Of a stretch of DNA of 64,000 bases, positions 42,448 to 51,725 are shown in pieces. The translations under genes and the position numbers were made by a program. Origin of the DNA: CAJQGY01 sp964523375 (GTDB taxonomy: Bacteria > Pseudomonadota > Gammaproteobacteria > Magnimaribacterales > D2472). Below the pieces are notes generated by a model. That model did not search any database and was not told the origin of the DNA. It saw only the letters and a list, made by a program, of their open reading frames with translations. The first letter of the stretch is position 1. Each line of letters opens with the position of its first letter. The stretch lies in NCBI GenBank assembly GCA_964523375.1, contig CAZFYG010000002.1, forward strand, positions 1 through 64,000, written 5' to 3'.

Positions 42448-43118
42448 TTATTTTTTAAAGTTTGCTTATAAAAAATGCTAGCAAGTTCTTCAGAAAATAT
42501 GACAGTTGATTGTGAGATGCTTTCAAGCTCAGAAGCAAATTTGTTGTATGCCAGGACTGCAGGTATAGCTGCAAATAAGCCCATGGCTGTTGCTACAAGC
42601 GCCTCAGAGATACCAGGTGCAACTGCGTTTATTGTTGCCTGAGTAGCATCAGATAGACCCTGGAATGAGGTCATAATTCCCCAAACTGTGCCAAATAAAC
42701 CAATATAAGGGCTCACGGAGCCAACATTAGCTAGAAATGATAAGTTAACATTCATCTGCTCCTCATCTGAAGCTATAGCCACTCTCATAGAGCGATTAAT
42801 ACCCTCTAAATCTAACTCAGTTACCTCATTGCTTTTACTAAGAGTATTAAATTCATCAAAAGCACTTCTAAAAACATTTAAAGATCCATAATTAATATTA
42901 TTGTCATTTGGTATTTCATTATAAAGTGAATGTAAATCTTTCCCTGACCAGAATCTAGATAAAAAATCAGAGTTGATTTTTTTTATTTTTTTATAAAAGT
43001 TATAGCGTTCAATTATAACTATCCATGTCAATACTGAGGTTAATAAAAGGATTAACATGACTGATTTTACAACCAGTCCTGCCTCGAGAAATAAATTTAA
43101 AACAGAAATTTCATTCAT
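42444..43118 (-). CDS. tolQ: TolQ, proton-channel subunit of Tol-Pal
   Basis: ExbB/MotA-type channel subunit using the proton gradient. 224 residues with three membrane helices (about 15-35, 130-152 and 162-185). GLFGTVWGIMTSFQGL and GISEALVATAMGLFAAIPAV are the family signatures. 9 nt after ybgC. Confidence 0.97.
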   Translation of the reverse strand: MNEISVLNLFLEAGLVVKSVMLILLLTSVLTWIVIIERYNFYKKIKKINSDFLSRFWSGKDLHSLYNEIPNDNNINYGSLNVFRSAFDEFNTLSKSNEVTELDLEGINRSMRVAIASDEEQMNVNLSFLANVGSVSPYIGLFGTVWGIMTSFQGLSDATQATINAVAPGISEALVATAMGLFAAIPAVLAYNKFASELESISQSTVIFSEELASIFYKQTLKNK

Positions 43119-43127
43119 AATAATTTT

Positions 43128-43538
43128 TTAACTAAAAAGTAATAATAAATCATTGTGAAACGGTTTTGGTTTATTTGTTACCGAATTTATGAGGCAAACT
43201 TCAACCTCTGCAGAGCAAAGAATTTTATTTGAGTTACTTTCTTTTGCTGTTTGTGAAAATGTTAGTCTAGCATTTGAGTTTTTGTAGACCGATGAGGAAA
43301 TGATCAAGGCATCTTCAATTCTTGCTGGTGAAATAAAATTAATTCTCATCCTACGAACCACAAATACTAATTGTTGGTTTAACAGCTTTTCCTGAGAGAT
43401 ACCATTGTCTATGAGGAATTCGGTTCTAGATCTCTCAAAAAATTTTAAATAGTTTGCATGATACACAAAACCTTGAAAGTCAGTATCTTCACAATAAACC
43501 TTTAGGTGTAAATCCTTAGACTTGATATGTTTGTTCAT
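43128..43538 (-). CDS. ybgC: YbgC, acyl-CoA thioesterase of the Tol-Pal operon
   Basis: Hotdog-fold thioesterase associated with Tol-Pal; acts on acyl-CoA or acyl-ACP in E. coli. 136 residues. VYCEDTDFQGFVYHANYLKF at 14-33 holds the catalytic Asp (Asp18) and HANYLKFFERSRTE follows. The start lies 23 nt inside the preceding nuclease-like gene, showing that both are in one operon. Confidence 0.94.
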   Translation of the reverse strand: MNKHIKSKDLHLKVYCEDTDFQGFVYHANYLKFFERSRTEFLIDNGISQEKLLNQQLVFVVRRMRINFISPARIEDALIISSSVYKNSNARLTFSQTAKESNSNKILCSAEVEVCLINSVTNKPKPFHNDLLLLFS

Positions 43539-43941
43539 GAAGCTCTATATCTTTTTGAAAAAGCTCTAACAAAATTTGTATGAAATCTGGCCAGAGTAAA
43601 TCAACAGTTATTAAATGATTTTGAATATTTGGGTTAATTGTTGATGCAAGCACTCTAACTTTTATAGGCCTTCTATTAAATTTGTAGATGAGTGCAGGTA
43701 TTAGATCCTCTCTATCGGAAGCTCTAATTACCTGATCCCACCAATCCTGAGGTGGTTCTCCACCGTCACCATACCTCTTGCATTCTAGACACCATCGCCC
43801 AAGTCGGAGATCGGGGAGTTCTTTTGTTCTGGTTTGTTCCAATATTCTTTTAACAGGATTTGTTAAATTTAGCTCTTGAACTAATAAATTACCTATCTCT
43901 CTTTCAAAATTTGCACCTTTAGCTCTTGAGTTAACTGGCAA
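43516..43941 (-). CDS. PD-(D/E)XK nuclease-like protein, phage Holliday-junction-resolvase type
   Basis: 141 residues, no named family recognised with certainty. NSRAKGANFEREIGNLL at 4-20, then PDLRLGRWCLECKR with Asp44 and Glu53-x-Lys55, make the E...D...ExK active-site pattern of small PD-(D/E)XK nucleases like those annotated as resolvases in phages. WW at 67-68 and RRPIKVRV near 90-97 are typical of those proteins. The start is TTG at 43941, supported by AGGAG 7 nt upstream inside yebC. It occupies the place where ruvC-ruvA-ruvB normally stand between yebC and ybgC. Function as a resolvase is inferred, not shown. Confidence 0.65.
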   Translation of the reverse strand: MPVNSRAKGANFEREIGNLLVQELNLTNPVKRILEQTRTKELPDLRLGRWCLECKRYGDGGEPPQDWWDQVIRASDREDLIPALIYKFNRRPIKVRVLASTINPNIQNHLITVDLLWPDFIQILLELFQKDIELHEQTYQV

Positions 43942-43943
43942 AA

Positions 43944-44681
43944 TTATTCTCCTGGTTCAAAATTATCAGGGAATTGAGCATTGGTATGGACTTCTTGCAC
44001 ATCATCAAGGTCATCCATGAAATCCATAATTTTTAATATTTTTTCAGCCATTTCTTGATCTACCTCTATGAGAGTATCTGCTCGAAGTGTTGCCTCAGCA
44101 TTTGATATTTCAATATCATTAGATTTTAAAATATCATTTATATTACTTAATTCATTGTGGGGGGTAATTACTTCAAAATAATCACCTTCATCAACTAAAT
44201 CTTCTGCTCCTGCATCTAAAGCAATATCCATTAAATCATCTTCGGTTATTCCCTTGGCAACATGAATAATACCAAGCTTGTTGAATAAATAGGCTACAGA
44301 GCCATCAGTACCAAGATTTCCACCAAATTTCGAAAAAGCATGTCTAACATCGGAGACAGTCCTGTTTCGATTGTCTGTCATTGTTTCTACAAGGATAGCT
44401 ACGCCTCCAGGGCCGTAACCTTCAAATACTATCTCCTCCAAGCTTCCGGTCTCTCCAGTACCTGAACCTTTTTGAATTGCCCTTTTTATTGTATCTTTTG
44501 GCATATTTGATTGGTTCGCTTTTTCTAGCGCAAGCCTTAATCTCGGATTGTCCTCAGGATCAGGGCCACCTTTAGCTGCTACCGTTATCTCTCTTATAAC
44601 CTTAGTCCATACTTTAGCTCTTGAGGCATCTTGTCTTGCTTTGCGATGTTTTATATTTGCCCATTTAGAATGTCCTGCCAT
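43944..44681 (-). CDS. yebC: YebC/PmpR-family regulator or translation factor
   Basis: 245 residues of the YebC family, beginning MAGHSKWANIKHRKARQD. YebC proteins were described as transcription regulators, and more recently some have been linked to relief of ribosome stalling at proline runs. VFEGYGPGGVAILVE and GGNLGTDGSVAYLF are family motifs. It begins directly after aspS ends, as in Pseudomonas. Confidence 0.95.
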   Translation of the reverse strand: MAGHSKWANIKHRKARQDASRAKVWTKVIREITVAAKGGPDPEDNPRLRLALEKANQSNMPKDTIKRAIQKGSGTGETGSLEEIVFEGYGPGGVAILVETMTDNRNRTVSDVRHAFSKFGGNLGTDGSVAYLFNKLGIIHVAKGITEDDLMDIALDAGAEDLVDEGDYFEVITPHNELSNINDILKSNDIEISNAEATLRADTLIEVDQEMAEKILKIMDFMDDLDDVQEVHTNAQFPDNFEPGE

Positions 44682-46451
44682 TTAAACCTCTTCTATTAGT
44701 GTAGATTGTATTTTAAGCTCATCTAATTGAGTATTATCAACTTTGCTAGGTGCCTCTGTAAGAAGACATGTTGCGCTCTGTGTCTTAGGAAATGCTATTA
44801 CATCTCTTATATTTGATGTGTTAGTTATAAGCATTACAAGCCTATCTAATCCAAAAGCAATACCTCCATGAGGCGGGCACCCAGAAGATAAAGCATTTAA
44901 AAGGAATCCGAATTTATTATTCGCCTCTTCATTGGTTATTTTCAAAATATTGAAAACTGCTTTTTGCATTTCCTCTTGATAAATTCGCAAGGATCCTCCT
45001 CCAACCTCATAACCGTTTAAAACAATATCATATGCATATGCTATTGCGTCCTCAGGCCTATCAAGTAACTCGCCTGCTGAACATTTTGGCAAGGTAAATG
45101 GGTGATGAAGAGAGGTTAAGTTTCCTTGGCTATTCCTTTCAAACATAGGAAAGTTTACAACCCAACATGGAGCCCATTTAGAAGAATATAAATTTAGATC
45201 TTCTCCTAATTTTTTAATTAGACTGCTCATAGATAAATTAACGACATTTTTAGGCCCTGCTCCAAAAAATACCAAATCACCCTTCTCAAGACCAAGACTA
45301 CTAATTATTCCTTCAACTGTTTGTTTATTTAAAAATTTTAGAATTGGAGATTGGAGACCATTTTCACTTCCATCGAGCTCGTTAACCTTTATATAAGCAA
45401 GGCCCTTGGCTCCTAGTTTTGAAACATACTTTGTATATTCATCTATTTTTCCTCTACTGAGGCTATTTCCACCAGGAATTTTTAAGGCCACTACTCTAGA
45501 TTTCTCATCCTGGGCTGGACTTGAGAATACTTTAAACTCCTCATTCATTACTAATTCAGATATTTCTACCAAATGAAGAGGTATTCTTAAATCTGGTTTG
45601 TCGCATCCATATTTTTCCATCGAGTCATGCCAGTTAATAACAGGAAATTTATCTAGCTTATGGTTGCAAAATTTTTCAACTAACTCCCGGACCATTCCTT
45701 CTGCTAAATCAAGGATATATTCCTGATCAATAAATGATGCCTCTATGTCTATCTGAGTAAATTCAGGCTGCCTGTCTGCTCTTAAATCCTCATCTCTAAA
45801 GCACCTTGCCACTTGATAATACTTATCAAGCCCTCCCATCATTAGCATTTGCTTAAAAAGTTGAGGTGATTGAGGTAAAGCAAAGAAGTTTCCAGGCTGA
45901 ACTCTGCTAGGAAGAATATAATCCCTTGCGCCTTCAGGAGTTGCTCTTGTTAAAATAGGTGTTTCAATCTCATTGAAATCTCTATCATCTAAATAATTTC
46001 TTATGGTAGACGATATCTTTGATCTTGTGACGATCCTTTGATTCATTTCAGGCCTTCTTAAATCAAGAACTCTATTTTTCAATCTAACATCCTCATTAAC
46101 CTCTTGGTAATCATCCAGAGGGAAGACCGGAGTAACCGCTTTGCTTAGAACTTTTATATGCTTAGCTTCTACCTCTATCTCACCAGTAGTCATGTTTGCA
46201 TTAGATGTTCCTTCAAGCCTTTTGTTTACATGCCCATTTATTGATACTACAAACTCATTTCTTAAAGTTTCAGCAATTGCAAAAGATTCTTTGGAATCAG
46301 GATTGAATACGATCTGGCAAATACCTTTAATATCCCTTAGATCTAAAAAAATAACACCTCCATGATCTCTTCTCTTATGAACCCAACCGCAAAGTGTCAC
46401 TTCTTGTTCTAAATTTTTAGTAGTTATTTCACCACAATAATGTGATCTCAT
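44682..46451 (-). CDS. aspS: AspS, aspartyl-tRNA synthetase
   Basis: Class II synthetase, bacterial type. 589 residues (E. coli 590): N-terminal OB anticodon domain ([19 protein letters not shown]), catalytic core with [19 protein letters not shown], a GAD insert in the middle, and motif 3 [11 protein letters not shown] near 545. Whether it is discriminating cannot be settled by eye. 16 nt after the zinc-ribbon gene. Confidence 0.97.
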   Translation of the reverse strand: MRSHYCGEITTKNLEQEVTLCGWVHKRRDHGGVIFLDLRDIKGICQIVFNPDSKESFAIAETLRNEFVVSINGHVNKRLEGTSNANMTTGEIEVEAKHIKVLSKAVTPVFPLDDYQEVNEDVRLKNRVLDLRRPEMNQRIVTRSKISSTIRNYLDDRDFNEIETPILTRATPEGARDYILPSRVQPGNFFALPQSPQLFKQMLMMGGLDKYYQVARCFRDEDLRADRQPEFTQIDIEASFIDQEYILDLAEGMVRELVEKFCNHKLDKFPVINWHDSMEKYGCDKPDLRIPLHLVEISELVMNEEFKVFSSPAQDEKSRVVALKIPGGNSLSRGKIDEYTKYVSKLGAKGLAYIKVNELDGSENGLQSPILKFLNKQTVEGIISSLGLEKGDLVFFGAGPKNVVNLSMSSLIKKLGEDLNLYSSKWAPCWVVNFPMFERNSQGNLTSLHHPFTLPKCSAGELLDRPEDAIAYAYDIVLNGYEVGGGSLRIYQEEMQKAVFNILKITNEEANNKFGFLLNALSSGCPPHGGIAFGLDRLVMLITNTSNIRDVIAFPKTQSATCLLTEAPSKVDNTQLDELKIQSTLIEEV

Positions 46452-46467
46452 TTTTATTCCTCATTAA

Positions 46468-46746
46468 TTAAGTAATCTTATCTTGTTTATTGCCATTCTT
46501 GGAGTTAGTTGCCTTATTTACTGAAGATTTTTTTGAAGTATCTTCTGAAAGATTCTTTTTTTTACCTGTTTTAAAGTCTGTTTCATACCATCCAGACCCC
46601 TTAAGTCTAAATGAAGGAGCTGAGATTAACTTTCCGAGAGAATCTTTCCCGCATTGCACACATTTTTTTAAAGGTTCATCACTAAACTTCTGAAGAGTTT
46701 CTAATTGATGTCCACAATTTGAACATTTATATTCATAAATCGGCAT
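46468..46746 (-). CDS. FmdB-family zinc-ribbon protein
   Basis: 92 residues. The N-terminal 45 residues form a zinc ribbon with Cys8/Cys11 and Cys29/Cys32 ([16 protein letters not shown] and CVQCG); the C-terminal 35 residues are lysine- and serine-rich and probably disordered. Placement directly before aspS is common in proteobacteria. The role is unknown. Divergent from proS with 59 nt between starts. Confidence 0.85.
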   Translation of the reverse strand: MPIYEYKCSNCGHQLETLQKFSDEPLKKCVQCGKDSLGKLISAPSFRLKGSGWYETDFKTGKKKNLSEDTSKKSSVNKATNSKNGNKQDKIT

Positions 46747-46793
46747 ATATCTCTAAAAAAAAGATAGAATTATAAACCATAAGGATTTATTCA

Positions 46794-46799
46794 TATAAT
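46794..46799 (+). promoter_or_regulatory. Probable -10 of proS, giving a leaderless start
   Basis: Perfect TATAAT ending 6 nt before the proS ATG, with no Shine-Dalgarno between. Transcription starting at the usual distance would begin at or next to the A of the ATG. The -35 is poor. Confidence 0.45.
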
Positions 46800-46805
46800 T
46801 TAAAG

Positions 46806-48080
46806 ATGTTATTTTCAAAATTACTATTGCCAACATTAAAGGAAGCTCCTCAGGAAGCTGAGATTATTAGTCATAAGCTCATGCTTAGGGCTGGAATGAT
46901 TAGAAAAGTTGCCTCTGGAGTCTATACATGGCTACCGTTGGGCTTAAAAGTTTTAAGAAAAGTCGAAGCAATTGTAAGAGCTGAAATGAATAATGCTGGA
47001 GCTCAAGAAGTTTTAATGCCAATGGTTCAACCAAAAGAACTATGGAATGAGACTGAAAGATGGGAAAAAATGGGTAAAGAGCTTCTTCGATTTCAAGACA
47101 GGCATGACAGAGATTTTTGTTTAGGCCCAACACATGAAGAGGTTATAACTGACCTAATTAGAAACAACGTTAAAAGCTACAAAGAATTACCAATTAATGC
47201 ATATCAAATACAGACAAAATTTAGGGATGAAATTAGACCCAGATACGGCGTGATGAGAGGTAGAGAGTTTCTTATGAAAGATGCTTACAGTTTTAGTGTG
47301 GATGAGGATTGTTTAAATAATAGTTACATCAATATGAGAAATGCATATAAACAAATTCTCAAAAATATTGGATTAGAATTTAAGATAGTTAAAGCTGATT
47401 CTGGAGCAATAGGTGGAGATGCTTCCGAAGAATTCCATGTATTAGCTGAAAATGGTGAGGATACTATTGCTGTAAGCACCGACTCTGAATTTGCTATTAA
47501 TACAGAGCTCTTGCTTGAAGAAGGTGAGGATATTAAGTCTCTTGAAGGAAAAGATTCTCCTGATGGCAATGGGGTTATTCAAATAAAAAAAGGTATTGAG
47601 GTTGGTCATATTTTTAAACTTGGGCAAGTCTACTCCAAAAGCATGAATGCTAATGTTCAAACTCAAGAGGGAAGATCAGCAACTCTTCATATGGGTTGTT
47701 ATGGTATTGGTGTTTCAAGGATTGTTGCAGCAGCTATAGAACAAAATAATGATGATAGAGGTATTATTTGGCCGCCAACAATTACTCCATTCGATGTAAA
47801 TATTATTGCTATTGGCTTTGAGAAAGATGAGAAAATTGCGAAGGCAGCAACAAAACTTTATGAAAGCCTTTCTCACCAAGGTTATGATGTAATTTTAGAT
47901 GATAGAAAAGCTGGATTTGGTTCAAAAATTAAAGATTCTGAATTGATTGGAATTCCTATAAATATAATAATTGGAAAATCATTTGTAGAAAATGATGAAA
48001 TTGAATTACGAACAAGAGATGGGCAAATTTCTGTAGCTCAAATTGATGATTTAAAAATAATTTTTAATCACTTCAAATAA
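46806..48080 (+). CDS. proS: ProS, prolyl-tRNA synthetase without the INS editing domain
   Basis: Class II synthetase for tRNA-Pro. 424 residues, whereas usual gammaproteobacterial ProRS has about 570. N-terminal half ([50 protein letters not shown]) and motif 3 [13 protein letters not shown] are intact, as is the anticodon domain. The part corresponding to the about 180-residue INS domain (E. coli 224-407) is reduced to about 35-40 acidic residues near 220-258. The frame is unbroken, so this is a true short form. ATG chosen by match to the family N-terminus. Ends 3 nt from the opposing NfeD-like gene. Confidence 0.95.
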   Translation: MLFSKLLLPTLKEAPQEAEIISHKLMLRAGMIRKVASGVYTWLPLGLKVLRKVEAIVRAEMNNAGAQEVLMPMVQPKELWNETERWEKMGKELLRFQDRHDRDFCLGPTHEEVITDLIRNNVKSYKELPINAYQIQTKFRDEIRPRYGVMRGREFLMKDAYSFSVDEDCLNNSYINMRNAYKQILKNIGLEFKIVKADSGAIGGDASEEFHVLAENGEDTIAVSTDSEFAINTELLLEEGEDIKSLEGKDSPDGNGVIQIKKGIEVGHIFKLGQVYSKSMNANVQTQEGRSATLHMGCYGIGVSRIVAAAIEQNNDDRGIIWPPTITPFDVNIIAIGFEKDEKIAKAATKLYESLSHQGYDVILDDRKAGFGSKIKDSELIGIPINIIIGKSFVENDEIELRTRDGQISVAQIDDLKIIFNHFK

Positions 48081-48083
48081 ATA

Positions 48084-48365
48084 CTAATAATCATTAATAT
48101 CTTCAGTTGAATTATCTTTGTAATACTTCTGAATTAAAAATGACATGGCAATGGAAAACAGGCCCCAGACTACTAAAGAAAACGCCCAACTGGACAGAAT
48201 TATAAATCCAAAAGAAATCTGAATCTTATAAATAATACCAACCAAAATTGCAGCAAGGCCTGCAGGAAGAAAGACAACAAAAGAGCCAATTAAGAATAGT
48301 TCAATAATAATTAAAATAGTTCCAAGTATTAGCCAGTTATTTGCATTTTCAATTAGATCTATCAT
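48084..48365 (-). CDS. Short NfeD-like membrane protein
   Basis: 93 residues with two or three membrane helices (about 10-48 and 52-78), and IELFLIGSFVVFLPAGLAA, the NfeD membrane signature. The soluble OB-fold domain normally following (NfeD1b proteins have about 140-150 residues) is missing: only about 15 residues follow the last helix. It lies 2 nt after an SPFH protein gene, the usual partner. Probably membrane quality control or microdomains; exact role unknown. Confidence 0.8.
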   Translation of the reverse strand: MIDLIENANNWLILGTILIIIELFLIGSFVVFLPAGLAAILVGIIYKIQISFGFIILSSWAFSLVVWGLFSIAMSFLIQKYYKDNSTEDINDY

Positions 48366-48367
48366 TA

Positions 48368-49282
48368 TTATTTATCTTTATTACCAGTTGCGCCCATTAG
48401 TAATTCTATACTACCAAGTGCTTTAGTAATATCTGAAGGGACTACAAGAGTTTTTGTTTGGTCAGATGATGCTAATTTTGCCAAGCCGTCAACCTGTCTT
48501 TTCATTATTTCAAAATCAACAGCTGGCTGCCCATCATCTTTAATGGCCTTGCCTAGTAACATTGTTTGCTCAGCATCTGCTGCTGCCTTGACTTTTACCG
48601 CATAGGCGTCTGCATCAGCGGTAACTCTAACACCTTCAGCTTCTTTTTGAGCCTCATACAATTGAGCGTCGGCATTAAGCTCAACACTCCTTCTATCACC
48701 CTCAGCCTTTGCTATAGTTGCCCTTCTTTCTCTTTCTGCATTTAATTGTTGTCTTTGGGAATCTTTTGTTTGCTCATCTACCAAGACATCAAGTATCTCT
48801 GTTCTTGTTACTTCAACACCCCATATCTCAGCTGCTTTACCAAGCCTTTCTTTAATTTCAAGATTCATTGATTCTCTTGAGGACTGCAGGTCATCAAGCT
48901 CTAATTTTCCAGCTGCAGATCTAATAACAGATATAGCAGTATTTTCTATTGCTGAATCAATATTTTTTATTCTATAAACTGATTTAGATGCGTCTAGTAT
49001 TCTAAAAAATACAGTTGAAACTAAGCCCACTTCCACATTATCTTTAGTTATGACTGAAATTTGAAACTTAGGTAATTGTCTTTCTAAAACATCAACTTTA
49101 TGAGCAACTCTATCTAAAAAAGGTATTATTATTGAAAGGCCAGATTCTAATGTTTTTGTATATTTACCAAATCTCTCTATAACATAAACCTTTGATTGAG
49201 GGACAACCTTAACTGAAAGAAATAAAAATGATATCGATAAGAAAAATAGGAAAGTTAAAAAAGCTTGAAATCCAGTTAACAT
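48368..49282 (-). CDS. SPFH/stomatin-like membrane protein (QmcA type)
   Basis: 304 residues: one N-terminal membrane anchor (about 5-25), SPFH/PHB domain (VPQSKVYVIERFGKYTKTLE at about 27-46; VGLVSTVFFRI), then an Ala/Glu-rich coiled coil (about 175-250: NAERERRATIAKAEGDRRS and after). Paired with an NfeD-like gene downstream. QmcA and its relatives form membrane-bound oligomers; the E. coli protein associates with FtsH-related control. Function inferred from family. Confidence 0.88.
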   Translation of the reverse strand: MLTGFQAFLTFLFFLSISFLFLSVKVVPQSKVYVIERFGKYTKTLESGLSIIIPFLDRVAHKVDVLERQLPKFQISVITKDNVEVGLVSTVFFRILDASKSVYRIKNIDSAIENTAISVIRSAAGKLELDDLQSSRESMNLEIKERLGKAAEIWGVEVTRTEILDVLVDEQTKDSQRQQLNAERERRATIAKAEGDRRSVELNADAQLYEAQKEAEGVRVTADADAYAVKVKAAADAEQTMLLGKAIKDDGQPAVDFEIMKRQVDGLAKLASSDQTKTLVVPSDITKALGSIELLMGATGNKDK

Positions 49283-49359
49283 AAAAACTCCAAATAATGT
49301 GTTATAAAAACCAATATAACAGATTGAAAAAAATTAAACATTTATAAAATATATATAAT

Positions 49360-50538
49360 CTATAACCTTTTTATAATAGTTGCATTAGCGGTCCCACCAC
49401 CTTCACAAATGGCTTGCAAAGCATACTTGCCATTTCTTCTTTCGAGTTCATGGAGTAAAGTGGTCATTAACTTAGTACCAGTAGATCCAAGTGGGTGGCC
49501 TAATGAGATGGCTCCACCATTAACATTTAGCTTTGAAATATCAGCTTTTAATTCGTGGGCCCAAGCCAATGGAACAGGTGCAAATGCTTCATTTATTTCA
49601 TACAAATCCATGTCATCAATTGAAAGATTAATATTTTTTAATGCGGCTATGGAAGCGGGTATAGGGCCAGTTAACATAAATACCGGGTCATCACCTACCA
49701 CTGATAAAGAAATTATTTCAGCTCTTGGATCAACTTTAATTTTTTTAAGCCCAGCATCATTACATACCATAACTGCAGAAGCGCCATCAGTTATTTGGCT
49801 TGCATTTCCTGCTGTAATTAGACCTTCATCAATAACTGTTTTTAAACCAGACAACGCCTCTATTGAGGCATCATATCTAATGCCTTCATCTTGATAAATT
49901 AGAGATCCAGTATTTGCGTCAGATCTTGATTCAATAGCTAAGATTTCATTTTTAAAAAAACCTTGTTCTGATGCATATGCAGCCTTTTGGTGGCTTGATA
50001 GTGCAAAATTATCTAAATCTACTCTACTTAAGTTCCATTTATTTGCTACGAGCTCTGCACCTGTAAATTGTGAAAAAAATACTCCAGGGTATCTAGATTC
50101 AATACCAGCAGCATTGAATGGAAATCCATGACCTGCATCGTACCCATCCTTAACACTAGCTCCAATTGGCACCAAAGACATAACTTCAACACCTCCAGCA
50201 ATAACAACATCTTGAGTTCCAGACATGACAGCTTGCGCAGCAAAATGAAGAGCTTGTTGTGATGATCCACATTGACGATCAACTGAAGTTCCAGGAACTG
50301 ATTCAGGTAGTGAAGAGGCTAAAATAGAATTTCTCGCTATATTTCCAGATTGGGCTCCAACCTGATCAACGCAACCAAATATTACATCATCAACATCTTT
50401 GGGTTGAATGCCTGTTGAATTTACAAGTTCATCTAAAACAACTGCGCCCATGTCAGCTGGATGCCATTTACTCAAGCTTCCATTTTTCTTTCCACCTGGC
50501 GTTCTTACTGCCGCAACAATATAAGCTTTTTCAGCCAT
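49360..50538 (-). CDS. Acetyl-CoA C-acyltransferase (thiolase)
   Basis: 392 residues, thiolase superfamily. Nucleophile Cys90 (VDRQCGSSQQAL), His348 (GGAISLGHPLGSTGTK) and Cys378 (CEGGGTANAT). NEAFAPVP near 310 is another active-site loop. It may be a degradative 3-ketoacyl-CoA thiolase or an acetoacetyl-CoA thiolase of the broad lipid/steroid-type group; sequence alone does not decide. No beta-oxidation genes adjoin. AAGGA precedes the ATG; a 13-bp inverted repeat spans the promoter and ribosome site. Confidence 0.9.
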   Translation of the reverse strand: MAEKAYIVAAVRTPGGKKNGSLSKWHPADMGAVVLDELVNSTGIQPKDVDDVIFGCVDQVGAQSGNIARNSILASSLPESVPGTSVDRQCGSSQQALHFAAQAVMSGTQDVVIAGGVEVMSLVPIGASVKDGYDAGHGFPFNAAGIESRYPGVFFSQFTGAELVANKWNLSRVDLDNFALSSHQKAAYASEQGFFKNEILAIESRSDANTGSLIYQDEGIRYDASIEALSGLKTVIDEGLITAGNASQITDGASAVMVCNDAGLKKIKVDPRAEIISLSVVGDDPVFMLTGPIPASIAALKNINLSIDDMDLYEINEAFAPVPLAWAHELKADISKLNVNGGAISLGHPLGSTGTKLMTTLLHELERRNGKYALQAICEGGGTANATIIKRL

Positions 50539-50539
50539 A

Positions 50540-50573
50540 ATAATCCTTATTAAATTAGTCTAATAAGGATTAT
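50540..50573. repeat. 13-bp inverted repeat in front of the thiolase gene
   Basis: Arms 50540-50552 (ATAATCCTTATTA) and 50561-50573 are perfect reverse complements, with an 8-bp spacer. On the minus strand the outer arm overlaps a TATAAT (50569-50574), and the inner arm holds the AAGGA ribosome site of the thiolase. It is placed like an operator of a dimeric repressor (TetR type, for example). As a recA terminator it lacks the T-run. Confidence 0.6.
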
Positions 50574-50582
50574 AACAAAGAT

Positions 50583-51602
50583 TTATTTTGTATCTTTAGA
50601 TTTTGCCTTTGATGCTATGTAAGTAGATCTTATTTCGCTAATAAGGCCATCTCTAATTTTTGTATTTTCTTTAAGATATAAGCTAGCTTTAACTTTACCT
50701 TGACCAATAGTCTCACCATTTAACTTATAAAAGGCGCCAGACTTATCTACCAAACCGAGCTTGTGACCAAAATCTAGTATTTCCCCTTCTTGATTAATGC
50801 CCAGGCCATACATTATCTGGAACTCAGCTTGCTTAAATGGAGGTGATACTTTATTTTTTACTACTTTTACCCTAGTTTCATTACCCATAACCTCATCACC
50901 TTCTTTTACTGATCCTATTCTTCTTATATCTAAACGAACAGATGAGTAAAATTTAAGAGCATTACCGCCAGTAGTAGTTTCTGGACTTCCGAACATCACA
51001 CCAATTTTCATTCTAATCTGATTAATAAATACTACCGTGGCTCCTGATCTTTGAATGTTGCCAGTTATCTTTCTTAAAGCCTGTGACATTAACCTAGCTT
51101 GAAGCCCAACATGATGGTCCCCCATCTCTCCCTCTATTTCTGCTCTTGGAACTAAGGCGGCAACAGAGTCGATTATTACCAAATCAACACTTTTAGATTT
51201 TACTAATATGTCAGCAACTTCTAGTGCCTGTTCACCCGTATCTGGCTGAGATAACAATAACTCATCGACATTAACTCCAAGTTTCTCAGCATACTGTGGA
51301 TCTAACGCATGCTCTGCATCAATAAATGCACAAGTACCGCCTGCTTTCTGACATTGAGCTATTATCTGAAGTGTTAAAGTTGTTTTACCAGAAGACTCTG
51401 GACCATATATTTCAGTAACTCTTCCTTTTGGGATTCCGCCAATGCCAAGGGCAATGTCTAAACCTAACGACCCTGTTGAGATTGATGGTATATCAACTAA
51501 TTCCTTATCACCCATCCTCATTACAGTGCCTTTTCCAAACTGACTGTCTATATCAGCCAATGTATCCTTCAATGATTTTTTTGTGTCTTTTAATTTAGCC
51601 AT
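50583..51602 (-). CDS. recA: RecA recombinase
   Basis: Strand exchange, recombinational repair and SOS coprotease. 339 residues. Walker [10 protein letters not shown] at 67-75, Walker [11 protein letters not shown] near 140-149, L2 loop [20 protein letters not shown] near 194-213. The C-terminus is shorter and less acidic than in E. coli (353). AAGGAG stands 6 nt before the ATG. A LexA box lies directly upstream. No recX follows. Confidence 0.99.
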   Translation of the reverse strand: MAKLKDTKKSLKDTLADIDSQFGKGTVMRMGDKELVDIPSISTGSLGLDIALGIGGIPKGRVTEIYGPESSGKTTLTLQIIAQCQKAGGTCAFIDAEHALDPQYAEKLGVNVDELLLSQPDTGEQALEVADILVKSKSVDLVIIDSVAALVPRAEIEGEMGDHHVGLQARLMSQALRKITGNIQRSGATVVFINQIRMKIGVMFGSPETTTGGNALKFYSSVRLDIRRIGSVKEGDEVMGNETRVKVVKNKVSPPFKQAEFQIMYGLGINQEGEILDFGHKLGLVDKSGAFYKLNGETIGQGKVKASLYLKENTKIRDGLISEIRSTYIASKAKSKDTK

Positions 51603-51613
51603 TCATTACTCCT

Positions 51614-51659
51614 TACTGTATGTATATACAGTATAAACTTTTATTTAAAATAAATACAA
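51614..51659 (-). promoter_or_regulatory. recA promoter with LexA (SOS) box
   Basis: The 20-bp TACTGTATGTATATACAGTA at 51614-51633 is an almost perfect LexA box (CTG-N10-CAG; 51616-51631). On the minus strand a -35 TTGTAT (51654-51659) and a -10 TATACT (51630-51635) with an 18-nt spacer place the box over the -10 and transcription start. The box abuts the ribosome site at 51609-51614. Predicts LexA control even though lexA itself is not in the window. Confidence 0.92.
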
Positions 51660-51725
51660 GTTTAATTAAAAATTATATATATTTTTTATGTTTAATAACT
51701 TAAAGTCTTTTTTTTAATTTTAAGT

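Noticed and set aside
43516..46451. Idea that the nuclease is part of a prophage or mobile island
   Set aside because: No integrase, structural phage genes, repeats or change of base composition; the gene is tightly coupled by overlaps to yebC and ybgC.
49409..49894. 161-codon open frame on the plus strand opposite the thiolase gene
   Set aside because: Lies wholly within a well-identified gene, no recognisable domain, no ribosome site or promoter; a shadow of the coding strand.
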